NCBI RefSeq assembly: GCF_033568475.1
Contig: NW_027331831.1
Location: forward strand, 4,092,001-4,156,000
Origin: Henckelia pumila
Taxonomy: Eukaryota > Streptophyta > Magnoliopsida > Lamiales > Gesneriaceae
Direction of reading: 5' to 3'
Length of the DNA: 64,000 nt
Below, piece by piece: positions 24,401-34,175 of this stretch. How positions within the stretch are numbered: position 1 is the first letter of the stretch; the number at the start of each line of letters is the position of its first letter. The translations under genes were made by a program, and so were the position numbers. The notes beneath the pieces are model-generated. The model had not been told where the DNA came from and did no database searches. It saw nothing but the letters and a program-made list of their open reading frames with translations.

Positions 24401-24680
24401 GCTTCACCGGTCTCATTTTCGGATCAACATGGAGGTGATGAAGCGCATATTCATGAGGTATTCCTGGCAGATGCTCATCACCCCAAGCAAACACGTCCAA
24501 ATTGCGCCCAAGAAAATTTTTCAACTTCTCTTCCAGTTCAGGAGGTAATTCGGTCCCGATCTTTAGGGTTTTCTTGGGATCAGTTGGAATGATTGCCACA
24601 TGTTTCAGAGTTTCGGTTGCTGTTATTCTCTCTTTGCTCTCAGCTTCTTCATCCACCAAATGTATTCCATTTTCACGCAA
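21418..24680 (-). pseudogene. Gypsy pol: RT, dual RNase H, integrase (one frameshift, one stop)
   Basis: Minus strand. The RT part (24680-about 23775) shows a LVPKPGGKWRLCIDFTDLN block and the YIDD catalytic motif. A one-base frameshift lies near 23772, inside a C/G run. The next part (to 22285) has the RT-linked RNase H (LAISAEAVSAVLVSE, TNHPLKQI), then a second RNase H with VYVDGSSTSTGSGAG, NNEAEYEA and HSDSQL, which is the extra RNase H of Tat elements. The integrase zinc region (H...H, CHACQEH) precedes an in-frame TAG at 22287-22285. The integrase core (22248-21418) has DLVGPFPP, SDNGTQF and NPQANGQTE (D, D, E present) and a GPYKV chromatin-side tail. The RT frame is -1 relative to gag-pro, overlapping it by 58 bases. 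The protein parts are well conserved, so the breaks are recent or are sequence errors. Confidence 0.9.
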
Positions 24681-26743
24681 AAGTTTTCCGGTTTTGATGG
24701 TTTTTCCTCACTAGAGACTTGTCTTTTCCGATTTTCTGACGAACCCCGCAGAGTCACTACATGACACTCTCTAGCTAGACGATGATCACCAAGGGCTTCT
24801 CCTACTCCTCCCGGAGTCGGAAACTTCAGCTTCATATGATATGTCGATCCGATGGCTTGGAATATATTGAGACTTGGTCGTCCCAATATCACATTGTACG
24901 CAGATGAAGCTTTTACCACAAGGAATTTCACCATTTTAGTAGACCGCTTGGGGTAAGAACCCAAGGATAGAGGAAGCGTTACCTCTCCCAAAGCTTCAAC
25001 TATTTCTCCGGAAAATCCGACTAGTGGAGTGTTGACTGGAGTTAACTGTGCATTACTAATACCCAACTTTACGAATGCATTATGAAAAATTATGTCAGCC
25101 GAACTTTCAGAATCCACTAGAATTTTCTTTACCCAAAAATTGGAGATTGTGGCTGAGATGATTAAAGCATCATTATGGGTACCCCGAGGGTTCTCCAGAT
25201 CTTTGTCACTGAATGATAATCCATCTTGGATGGTTTCAACTTCACATATTGACAAGGATGTGGGGCTGGATAAATTGTTGGTTCCTTTTGCTGCTCGCAG
25301 AAGAGCTTTTCTTGCATTGTTCGAGTCGCCACAAGCAGGCCCCCCAGTGATTACGGCGATTACCCCTCCCGAGGGCAAATTTTCATCCGCTCGTTCATGC
25401 TGTTTCCCAATTCCGTCATGGCGCTTTTGGTAGTCATGTTTTTGTTGTTCGTCCTGACGCCTGTCATCTCGTTTTTCACCGCGGGACTTGTCCACGAAAT
25501 TTCCCAAATGTCCGCGTTTTATGAGTTTTTCAATTTCTGCTCGCAAACTGAAGCAATCTTCTGTAGTATGGCCTTTATCTTTATGAAAATGACAATACTT
25601 TTCCGAACGTAGGCGCTTTGGGTTATTCTGCATTGGGCGAGGGGGACGCAACAATCCTTGTTTTTCAGCCACTACCAGTATATCGGTCAGACGTGCATTG
25701 AGGGGTGTATTCTGGAGACGGGGGCTCTGTGCTGTTCGCTTCTCGTCTCGCTTTCTAATATCTGGTTTATCTTCTTCTCTCTTTCTTTTATTCAGGTAGT
25801 GTGGTTCAATAGATTCTTCAACCCGAATGTATTTCTCAGCTCTTTCCAGTAATTCCTCTAGGTTTTTGGGCGGCCTTCCCGCTATTGATTCCTTGAACTT
25901 CCGATGACGCAAGTTTTGCTGCATTATTCCGGCTAAAAAATCATGGTTCACATGTAAGACTTCGTGCACCGCATGAGTAAATCGCCGAACATAGTCCCTC
26001 AGACATTCTCCTTCTTTTTGAATGACTGTGAACAAATATGCTGCTGTTTTTGGGTATTTTTTGTTAATTGAGAATTGCTGGATGAAGCAGTCAGTAAGTT
26101 GCTCCAAATTGGCAATAGATCCGGAGGGTAACTTGTTGAACCATGTGAGCGCTCTTCCTGATAATGTTGTTCGGAAAATTTTGCAGTATGCAGCATCTGT
26201 GATATCATACAAATCCGCTTTCGCGTAGAATTTGTCAATATGGTCTTGGGGGTCACTCGTTCCATCGAACTCAGGTAAGCTGGGGATTTTGACTCCCTTT
26301 GGTAATGCTTCAGATAATATGTCATCAGTGAAGGGGCTTCGGCGTGACGGCAAAATTGCGGAAATATTCTCTCCAGTTACATGTGTACGAGATCCATCCT
26401 TCCGAGCTGGATTAGTGATCTTGTTTTCGCCAGAAATGTCATGAACTGTGTGAACACTTGCTTCGCCGTCTTTCTGAGTAGTATTTTTCTTGGTCCCCCC
26501 TTGATCTTTATCATTCACTTTAGATTTATCTTTATTTGGGTCTCCGTTATTAGGATCAAGAGATGACGAGCCTTCAGTCTGAGCCTTTTTCTTGCTGCTT
26601 TTGCGCTTGCGAGTTTCTAGGTACTGAGCAACTGCATCTTTTGCTGCGAGTGCGGCTGTGTTTTCCATTAGCGCGGTCAAGTCTTCACGGGTGAGAGTAA
26701 TACTCTGCGGTGCGTTTCCATTGTTAATATTTCCTTGAGACAT
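24623..26743 (-). CDS. Gypsy gag-protease, 706 aa, open
   Basis: I start it at the ATG at 26743-26741 (MSQGNINNG), because the longer open frame to 26836 begins inside the LTR and would cross the primer binding site. Contents: Lys/Asp-rich N-terminus, retrotransposon gag domain around residues 160-260 (FDGTSDPQDHIDKFY, RALTWFNKLP), a degenerate zinc knuckle (CHFHKDKGHTTEDC, about residue 400) and a C-terminal aspartic protease. The protease motif reads ILVDSESSADI; the Gly after D-S/T is normally conserved, so Glu there should impair the protease. It ends 58 bases inside the pol frame. Gag forms the virus-like particle in the cytoplasm. Confidence 0.9.
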   Translation of the reverse strand: MSQGNINNGNAPQSITLTREDLTALMENTAALAAKDAVAQYLETRKRKSSKKKAQTEGSSSLDPNNGDPNKDKSKVNDKDQGGTKKNTTQKDGEASVHTVHDISGENKITNPARKDGSRTHVTGENISAILPSRRSPFTDDILSEALPKGVKIPSLPEFDGTSDPQDHIDKFYAKADLYDITDAAYCKIFRTTLSGRALTWFNKLPSGSIANLEQLTDCFIQQFSINKKYPKTAAYLFTVIQKEGECLRDYVRRFTHAVHEVLHVNHDFLAGIMQQNLRHRKFKESIAGRPPKNLEELLERAEKYIRVEESIEPHYLNKRKREEDKPDIRKRDEKRTAQSPRLQNTPLNARLTDILVVAEKQGLLRPPRPMQNNPKRLRSEKYCHFHKDKGHTTEDCFSLRAEIEKLIKRGHLGNFVDKSRGEKRDDRRQDEQQKHDYQKRHDGIGKQHERADENLPSGGVIAVITGGPACGDSNNARKALLRAAKGTNNLSSPTSLSICEVETIQDGLSFSDKDLENPRGTHNDALIISATISNFWVKKILVDSESSADIIFHNAFVKLGISNAQLTPVNTPLVGFSGEIVEALGEVTLPLSLGSYPKRSTKMVKFLVVKASSAYNVILGRPSLNIFQAIGSTYHMKLKFPTPGGVGEALGDHRLARECHVVTLRGSSENRKRQVSSEEKPSKPENFCVKMEYIWWMKKLRAKRE

Positions 26744-26784
26744 TTTTGAAGTAATATGTGTTCTCAATGACGTAATGAACAGTT

Positions 26785-26804
26785 TCCCACGGACGGCGCC
26801 AAGC
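26785..26804 (-). other. Primer binding site of gypsy element
   Basis: Right inside the 5' LTR, the minus strand reads TTGGCGCCGTCCGTGGGAAA, a TGGCGCCG-type PBS typical of many plant gypsy elements. Confidence 0.8.
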
Positions 26805-27239
26805 TGATGTAGCCAAAAATCACTTGTATGTGACACGTTGCTTCCGCAAAGTCCGGAGTATCAGTAAGTCCTTGTATGTTCCCGATGGAGATCTTCAGTG
26901 GGTTGTTCCTACGTCACAAAACAAAGTCAGAGGAGCCGGGAGGGTTCCCGGCGAAGGCACTCCGACGCTCAAGTCAGTTATTACTCAAGGAATAATAATC
27001 GAGAGTAGAGCGATCTATTGCTTAAGAAAGTGTGTACCTTAATAATGAAGTGACTTGAGCTATTTATAGATATTCGGAGAGTTTCACGGGCTTAAGCCTC
27101 TTATGGGCTTTTGTAGAATTCAGGGTCTGCTTGAATTAAATATATATAATATTTAAATAAGCTTGGGCCTTAAAAATATTCGGAGTGGACCTTCATGATC
27201 GGGCTCAGGCCCAGTTGAATTTTTAGGTGTAACCTATCA
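26805..27239 (-). repeat. 5' LTR of gypsy element
   Basis: 435 bp, read as identical to the other LTR. Minus-strand TATA region (CTATAAATAG, near 27064). Transcription would run away from the kinase gene at 27513-29000, whose 3' end lies about 270 bp to the right. Confidence 0.93.
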
Positions 27240-27512
27240 GTAATGTTTTCTGGATTAGCTAATGCTAAACTGGGGAAAGAACTCTCTATATCATGTATGC
27301 TGATTGATGTATAGATCACACGGGCATGCGTACAGGTCCTACAAATAAGATATGGATCCCACAGTATGTGTTGCTAGAGTTTTCACACTTTTACTTGATG
27401 GAGAATTAAATACAAGTCCCAAAAGCAGTGTTACTTAACAAAACAAAGGTAAATGAAGTTGTGCAGAAACTATCTACTGCTGAATTTGAAATGTATAAAA
27501 CTACAAACTTTT

Positions 27513-29000
27513 CTAAACAATATCTCCTTGTTTTATATCTCGTAACCTCTTTGCCAAGAATTCTGCACTCGGTCTATTTTCCAGATTTGAATCAAGACAA
27601 CTAAGCACCAAGTCAATAATCGCCCTAGCATCCATATCCCGACAGCCGGATGATAGAATGTTGGGGCGCATAAACTTATCCACCGTCTCCTCAAGTGTCC
27701 GTAACACCTCTTGTTTAATGTTCTTAACCATGACACCGGTATTTGGGTTATCAAGCCATATAGTAGTCACAAATGCAAGTATGAGTTTACCCAACTTACA
27801 AATGTCGCCTTCTTGATATGCAAATTTACCAGCATTTGGTCCCTCTGAAAATAAAATTAGAAAGAAAAGTAAACTTTTGAGATTTGTATATAGAAAAACA
27901 TATTCAATCCATATAAAATAGCTACCATCTAAGTACCGCGACGTTTCGATGGTATCCAAACAACCCTCGGAGCAGACGGACGCCAAATCACAAATTATGA
28001 CATCGTCGCCCTGAGAAAAATTGGTGTCAATATACTACAACGAATGGATCATTAATATAAATTATATTTAATGTAAAACTTATGCCGAGAAGAAAATTTT
28101 CTGGCCTAACGTCTTGATACACAAATTTTTGTGGTAAAAATGTTGTGTGAATCATGTTAAAAATATCAGCAATCCTTATCAAGATTTTGAGTGCCTCCGA
28201 CCATGTTAAGTTTGTATCTGCAATTAAGCCAATATGCAAATTAGTATTTATTTATATTTAAGTTAGCACCAACTAAGGACAAAACTACTTAACCGTGCAT
28301 CCAATCCGAGGCAAGTAGTAAAATTTAATTGAATTGAAAGTGCCAAAAAATAAAAATGGAATTACCTTTCATTTTTGACAATAAATTACCATCAGGGTAA
28401 TACTTCATCACCAAACAATTGATATCTTTGTTTTTTGCATATGCCTTCAAACATGGGACAAGTTTGCATCCTCGGAACAATTCCAACTCCAAATAAAATA
28501 GTTCGGTCTGTTATAAAAAACATAAAAATCACTAATAATGACTATATTTACGAGTTAAAATTGAAAATTAATATTTCGATCAAATGCAAATGTACCTCAA
28601 ACAATGCATTAATATTTGAACCTGAGGGCCGTGGGGTTACCCGGCGTAATACGCTTCCTGCAGAAAGGGTGGGTTTGGTAGGGGGTGATCTGGGTCTGCG
28701 AAGGGAAAAAGTTTTAACAATCCACCTTCCCTCCGGCAATCCGTAATCATTGTCCGGTGAAAAATGACCGATGGGGACCAATCTTTTCACATTCAGTTTT
28801 TAAAAATTTTTGGAATCTCGTGGCAACTTCACCTATCAGTGTTGTAGATAAATCCAATATTTCTAAAGAGAAAATGAAAACCAACAGATTAAAAAGACAA
28901 CAGCGAGTATCGTCATGCACAAAACTTAATCGAAATGTGAAACCACCAAAATAAATCATAAAATGCAAAAGAAAACTTGCCTCCATATTCATCCATGGAA
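27513..29000 (-). CDS. Atypical protein kinase gene, several exons, possibly decayed
   Basis: Minus strand. A start is possible at the ATG near 28996 (MDEYGGK). Exon pieces: about 28857-28596 (RWIVKTF, presumably the beta-3 Lys; an apparent frameshift near 28750-28790), 28507-28366 (ELFYLELELFRGC alpha-C Glu; hinge LVMKYYPDGNLL), 28217-about 28087 (catalytic loop YQDVRPENFLL), 28010-27926 (DLAS where DFG is expected) and 27844-27513 (F-helix DICKLGKLI, C-lobe ending LRDIKQGDIV). Phases fit at most junctions. HRD is changed to YQD and DFG to DLA, but both Asp and the catalytic Asn remain. The exon ending at 28087 lacks a normal GT donor (GGCATAAG follows). It resembles plant receptor-like or cytoplasmic kinases, but I cannot name the subfamily. 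The N-terminal frame break and odd donor make a pseudogene possible. The gypsy element inserted just beyond its 3' end. Confidence 0.6.
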
Positions 29001-29340
29001 AAATCTACAAAACACAAGAACTAGTTAGATTTAAACTCACAGCCAATGGGAACTAACATCACCGAATAAATGGCTAATCACCTTTTGTTCTTCTTCTAGC
29101 TATTGTTCTGCAGTTAGGTCTCTCGATATCTTAGAATCGCCCCGTTAGGGTTTTTGTTTTCTTGATTCTGCAAAAATGAGGGGAATAAAATCTTCCCTCC
29201 GTACATAAAAACAGCCGATGGAGGGAAAGAGACGAGCAATAGTCCTGAGCATGAAAAAAGTAAAATTTTTTCTATAGTTACTAATAATACTAATATTAAC
29301 AGTAACTAACTATAAGAATAATAATAAATATATAAGAGTC

Positions 29341-29368
29341 ATGCTACGTGTACATAGAGTTGTACACA
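29341..29368 (+). repeat. Left inverted repeat flanking FAR1 gene
   Basis: A 28-bp block (ATGCTACGTGTACATAGAGT plus TGTACACA) that matches the reverse complement of 34041-34068 with two mismatches. The inner part is itself nearly palindromic (GTGTACA...TGTACAC), but the ATGCTA outer end and the asymmetric spacer fix its orientation. Confidence 0.6.
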
Positions 29369-29763
29369 CAATTATTAAATATTATTTTTATCTGAAAATT
29401 CTTTAAGAAATTATTACTTTCCATAAACAATTACATGTCTTGCTTTAACTAAATATTTTTAATGAAAATATTATTTGTTATTCCTTGTTATCCATTTTCA
29501 CAAATTTTACTAAGACACTAAATTACACAAGAGAAAGTAATTTATACTTCCCAAATAAAATTAATTATTTTGATTTAATATGATTCATTATTTTTACTCT
29601 TTTTTTTGGCATTTGGCGTATCAAGTTCATTAAGTTAACACAATAAATTTTAATTTTTTAAAAAAAAAATATGATGAAAAATAATATATTTCCTATTAAA
29701 CTCAATCAACAAACTGAACAAAGTACATGAACTAAATATAAAAACCACAACATATCAAATTGG

Positions 29764-29863
29764 GTGGAATAAATATGAAATTTTCAAATTCGGACTCTTA
29801 GAACATATATAAAGTGGAATAAATATGAAATTTTCAAATTCGGACTCTTAGAACATATATAAA
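29764..29863. repeat. Perfect 50-bp tandem duplication
   Basis: The unit beginning GTGGAATAAATATGAAATTT occurs twice without a mismatch, at 29764-29813 and 29814-29863. Absence of divergence points to a recent event. Confidence 0.9.
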
Positions 29864-30267
29864 CTATTTTAAATTCAAGAACATCTAATTGCATGTTGTG
29901 AGAGTTCGTGCTTAATTAATATTTTGATTAAACAAACATGATTAATTAATGTAAATAACAAAAACGAGTAAAAATTTTCCTTTTGAGCTTACAAAAATTT
30001 CGACATAAACTCCCCGTAAATAAAGCATTCCGAAAAATCCAAACAACACAACAACCTGTTAATACTGAAAATAGAGTCATACTCAACAACACAAACCCAA
30101 CAGCCGCACTGATCAGGACTAAATATTTGTTGAGCCAGCAAGACTCGATCATTCCGAAATCAAATCCAAGACATCAACAAAGTGTATAATACAAAGACTC
30201 GGGTCATCTTCCCGGAAAAAATCTAAACCGGACAAAATACATATATCGAGTCATGACACATGTCCAA

Positions 30268-33200
30268 TTAACGTGCTTCATTATTGATTGCACTGTTGTA
30301 TTCGATCACTTCATCCTCATTCAAACACCATCTTGATGGGCATAGTGTTGTCAATGTTTGATCAACTCCATCGTTGGATACTAAATGTACTCCATAATCA
30401 ACATTCCAAGGATGATGATGAATACCCTATAATTATTAGGCCAAATGTAAGAAACAAACATATATAGATATGATTAACAACATGACAACACAAACATAAA
30501 TGTCATACCATTAATTGTTCTGAGAAAGAAATTGGATTCGTAACAGAATTCTGAACACCTGGTTGAATAACCACATTATTGTATTCAATATTTTCCGGTT
30601 GAAAGTTCTTTCCTTTTCTTGATTTCACCAATACCTATAAAACCAACATATGTATGTATAGAATGCAATATATTGATACTAATTAATTAAAATGTATGAG
30701 GAATATTTTTTACCTTCGATTTCTTAGAACACTTCTCCAACAGACCTTTTTTTCGAAGCTTCTTAGGGGCTCCTTTTGTTTTAGTGTACTTTGGATCAAG
30801 AACTTTGCAAGTAGCTATAGAAGCTTGAGTTGTATCATCAACATGATCAGATTATACTTGCATGCTCTGTGGTGATACCAAAGTACGACTACAACCTGAT
30901 CGCAACTTTGATATAGCAAGATCACTTGTTTTACTTTCAATCCACTCGAGAATCTTTTGAGTTTCTTCATCATTATCTGCAGCCATGTCTGCAACATTTG
31001 TAAATGTCTCGCACAACTTCTCATAATTTAACTGACCAGGAGTAGTTATCCATCCATTATAATAGATCTTCACCCTCATATACAATCTACTCACATCTTT
31101 TCTCCAACGTCGAAGTATATATTGCTCAAGAACGACAGAAAACTTGTTACGGATCAAAACTGCAATAGCATGCCTACAAATTATTCCCCTAAACTCAAAT
31201 AGATTACAACTACAAGAAAATATGCATTTATCTCTCTCAAACATAACTTCAAATCTTTTTTCCTTAACTCTTTCATGTACTGTAAAGTCTTCTGTAACCA
31301 CAAATCTCGTGCCAAAAGACCCATCTTCACTGGATTCAATGTCACAATACATCTTTCCTGTTAATTCTTGTTGAAATTCTTTAAATTTTGAAATTGTATA
31401 AGCACTTTGAAATTGCCTCTCTATATCAAATCGAGTAACGCAAGGGACCATCTGTGAGAAGGATTTAAAATCAGCTTGAAATTCTTTCTCAACTTTACTC
31501 CTCAGAGCTCGCTCATATTTCTCCACAAATTGTTTCAAAGATGTTTTCGAATGGACATACCCGTCGAAAAAAGAATTCATACTCTCGCTTCGTTGGGTTG
31601 TTGACATTTCGGCCCAAAATGAAGTTCTGAGAAAACATGGAACCCAGCGAGTCTCTCTCTAAAAAGTCCAATCAACCAATCATTATTTTGCAATTCATAC
31701 ATATCAAGCATCGAAAACCAACCCTGCTCGAACTCATTTGTGCTTTGTGATTCATACACCAATTCATGTACAGATGAGAGTATGGACGCCTTTTGACAAT
31801 GATATCCAAATTTTTCAGGTAATTTCTTAAGGATATGCCATAAACACCACCTGTGTTTTGAGTTGGGAAATACTACTTCTATGGCATTTTGTATTGCTCT
31901 ATCTTGATCGGTGATTATCCCTTGAGGTGACTTAAATTCCATGCACTTTAACCATATTTTAAACAACCACACAAATGTCTCTGTATCCTCACTAGAAAGT
32001 AAACCACAACCAAGAAGTGTTGATTGTCCATGATGATTAACACCGACGAAAGGAGCAAATGGCATGTCATACTTATTAGTTAAGTATGTTGTATCAAAAG
32101 TTACTATATCTCCAAATTCCTTATAAGCTTGTCTACACCTATTATCTGCCCAAAATATATTCTTTAATCGACCCTCATCATCCAAATCCAAGCTAAAGAA
32201 AAAACCAGGAGAAAGTGATTGCATTTTGGAGAAATAAGCTTGAATGGCAGCTGCATCTCCCTCTCCAAGTCTTAATTTCCTGACCTTGTCAATATAATTT
32301 CGACAATCTTTTTCAATAAAAGTCATCTTTTCATATCCACCTGCTTCAACAACAACAAAGTTATAACTTTTATGAAGAGGAATACCTGCTATATCATTAA
32401 CTTCTAGTTTTCGTTTCACGTGAGCATTCAACTGACGATAGCATCGAAATGCTCTAGACTTGGTTGGACTAGTTTGATGATTATGTTCGAGATGGACACC
32501 GGTAATTTTCCATACTCCAGCAGCATCTGAACAAGCTGTCAGTCTAGCTTTACAGCCTGTTTGACTGGTTGGTTGGGGCTTCATTGTAGTGCTTGTATTA
32601 CTATCTCTGCGGCTTTCTCGGCCGCATGTGAATGCAATGTACGTGACAACCCCTTGTTTATTCTTCTGTGAAGTTCTTTTTCTAACTGGAAAACCAACAT
32701 GATATGCATACCTTTTGTAAAATTCGAAAACTTCATTCTCATTTTCAAATTTCATTCCAACCTTGGGCTCAATCTCAATGTCTTCTGCAAATAAATGTAC
32801 ATCGTTCACTAAACCATCATTTTTTGAGTTTAAAGCACCTACACAAAACATGCATAAAAACATGCATCAATTTCATATAAATTTATTTAAATAATGCCAC
32901 TAGCTAAACAATGCATCAAGTTCATATAAAAATATTTAAATAATACCACGGATAAAAAATCATCTTTTAACTTATGATGCCACTAACTAAAACACTAATC
33001 ACAATCTTCTAGGAAAAGATTGAATTGGCAAGCCATAACCAATCACCAATAGGTTTAACATGTACCAATTACAAGCAAAAGCACTTCGTGACATGAAATT
33101 TTAATTTTAGATATAGATATACGAAAAGCATAATAAAAAAATTAAAAATTCATTGAATCATGAGTCTAGATAACTCCAGGAGGCAAATATCATTTAATCA

Positions 33201-33826
33201 AATGACTATCTAAAAAATAATATTTTTAGCACTAGAGATGTAAAATCCAATTTTACAACCAATCAAGCATATTTCCAGGATGAAGTTTTAGCAGCCATAG
33301 ATTAATTAACCGAGGTGGTAAATTTATGCTTTCTCAACAGACCACCGTAAGAAGTAAGAAATGACCAAAAATAAAAAACAAAAAAGCTAAAATTACACCA
33401 TTAAAGCAGAAATGAAATCACAAAACCAAACGCGGGATTAGATCGAGGGCCAATGAAACAAAACAAATAAATGTCAAAGAAAATGATCTATCTTCATCTG
33501 GTTTTGTATTCATAATCTGACGATGGAAAAGAACATCAATCCAAACATCATTCGAGGCTTTTTATATTCATATAAAAAATAGTTCAGAGAGGGTGTTCCC
33601 ACCTGCTGCAAAATCCAATCCACAAGTCCCTCCACAACAACACAACCATCACAATACACTCGTTTGGGAGTTCCGAGGGGTTAGTTTTGGTTAGATATTA
33701 AATCCTCATTGTTTCTTCATCATAAATCAATATAGATACTTTTATTTTGTTATTATTTCCAATTTAAATATGTGAACATGAAGTAGAAATCAGATTGGAG
33801 ATACTAAAATTACCTGGGTCAGACAT
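30268..33826 (-). CDS. FAR1/FRS-like gene (MULE-transposase-derived), 4 exons, one frameshift
   Basis: Exons on the minus strand: 33826-33814 (MSDPG start), 32838-30714, 30634-30509 and 30426-30268. All junctions are GT/AG and in phase, for about 807 codons. Domains: FAR1 DNA-binding zinc finger near residues 25-110 (FYKRYAYHVGFPVRK, C..., LEHNHQ), MULE transposase core (VTFDTTYLTNKYDMPFAPF, ITDQD, HRWCLWHILKKLPEKF), SWIM zinc finger (CSC-x8-C-x-H, about 31190), then a basic PKKLRKKG tail. FAR1/FHY3-type proteins are nuclear transcription factors of light signalling. Breaks: a frameshift near 31651-31661 in an AG/CT dinucleotide run, and an in-frame TAA at 30854-30852; homology continues past that stop into the last exons. 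Inverted repeats flank the gene, so it may be an autonomous MULE rather than a domesticated FRS gene. Confidence 0.75.
32841..33813 (-). other. First intron of FAR1-like gene
   Basis: A 973-bp AT-rich intron separating a 13-base coding exon from the main exon, donor GTAATT and acceptor TTTTGTGTAG. No internal gene seen. Confidence 0.6.
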
Positions 33827-34040
33827 CAAGGAGGTTGTCGGAGACGGGGAGATTACTGGCCGGAAGATGAACGGTCACACGAAAAATGAAAACGAGAGGA
33901 ATGGAAAGAGGGAAATGAATCAGTGAGCAAATCTTCTGAGACATTGGATTAGTAGAGAATTGGAAAAATTAGGAAAATATCGCGAGATTTTAATTAAGAT
34001 CCCGTTGAAGAGATTTTGGAGATAAATTATGTAATCTCCT

Positions 34041-34068
34041 GTGTACAACTTTATGTACACATAGCATT
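34041..34068 (-). repeat. Right inverted repeat flanking FAR1 gene
   Basis: Reverse complement of the block at 29341-29368 with two mismatches, about 215 bp upstream of the FAR1 start codon. The flanks show no convincing 9-bp duplication (ATAAGAGTC on the left, TTTATAATA on the right). Confidence 0.6.
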
Positions 34069-34175
34069 TTATAATATGTACTAATAAGGGCAACTTGTAA
34101 ATAACTCCATAAATCAAACATAACTTTCAATTTACTCCCTATATTTGTCTTTCCGAAAATGCCCTTGTCGTTATT

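Larger units (their letters stand above)
16946..27239 (-). mobile_element. Complete Ty3/gypsy element, Tat lineage, with antisense gene
   Basis: A 10.3-kb minus-strand element bounded by 435-bp LTRs (16946-17380 and 26805-27239) that are identical as far as I can read, and by the 5-bp target duplication GTAAT (16941-16945 and 27240-27244). Order on the minus strand: 5' LTR, PBS, gag-protease, RT, two RNase H regions, integrase, then about 4 kb holding a plus-strand (antisense) spliced-looking gene, polypurine tract, 3' LTR. Dual RNase H and an antisense ORF after integrase are known features of Tat-type (Ogre/Retand/Grande-like) elements. Identical LTRs argue for recent insertion, yet pol has one frameshift and one stop. 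Confidence 0.93.
29001..30267. other. Intergenic spacer between kinase and FAR1 genes
   Basis: AT-rich. Holds the left inverted repeat at 29341-29368 and the 50-bp tandem duplication at 29764-29863. No gene seen. Confidence 0.6.

Noticed and set aside
26744-26836. N-terminal extension of gypsy gag starting in the LTR
   Set aside because: It would translate across the primer binding site; the internal ATG at 26743 is the plausible start.
30815-31024. Minus-strand 69-codon frame within the FAR1-like gene
   Set aside because: Out-of-frame shadow of the FAR1 main exon.
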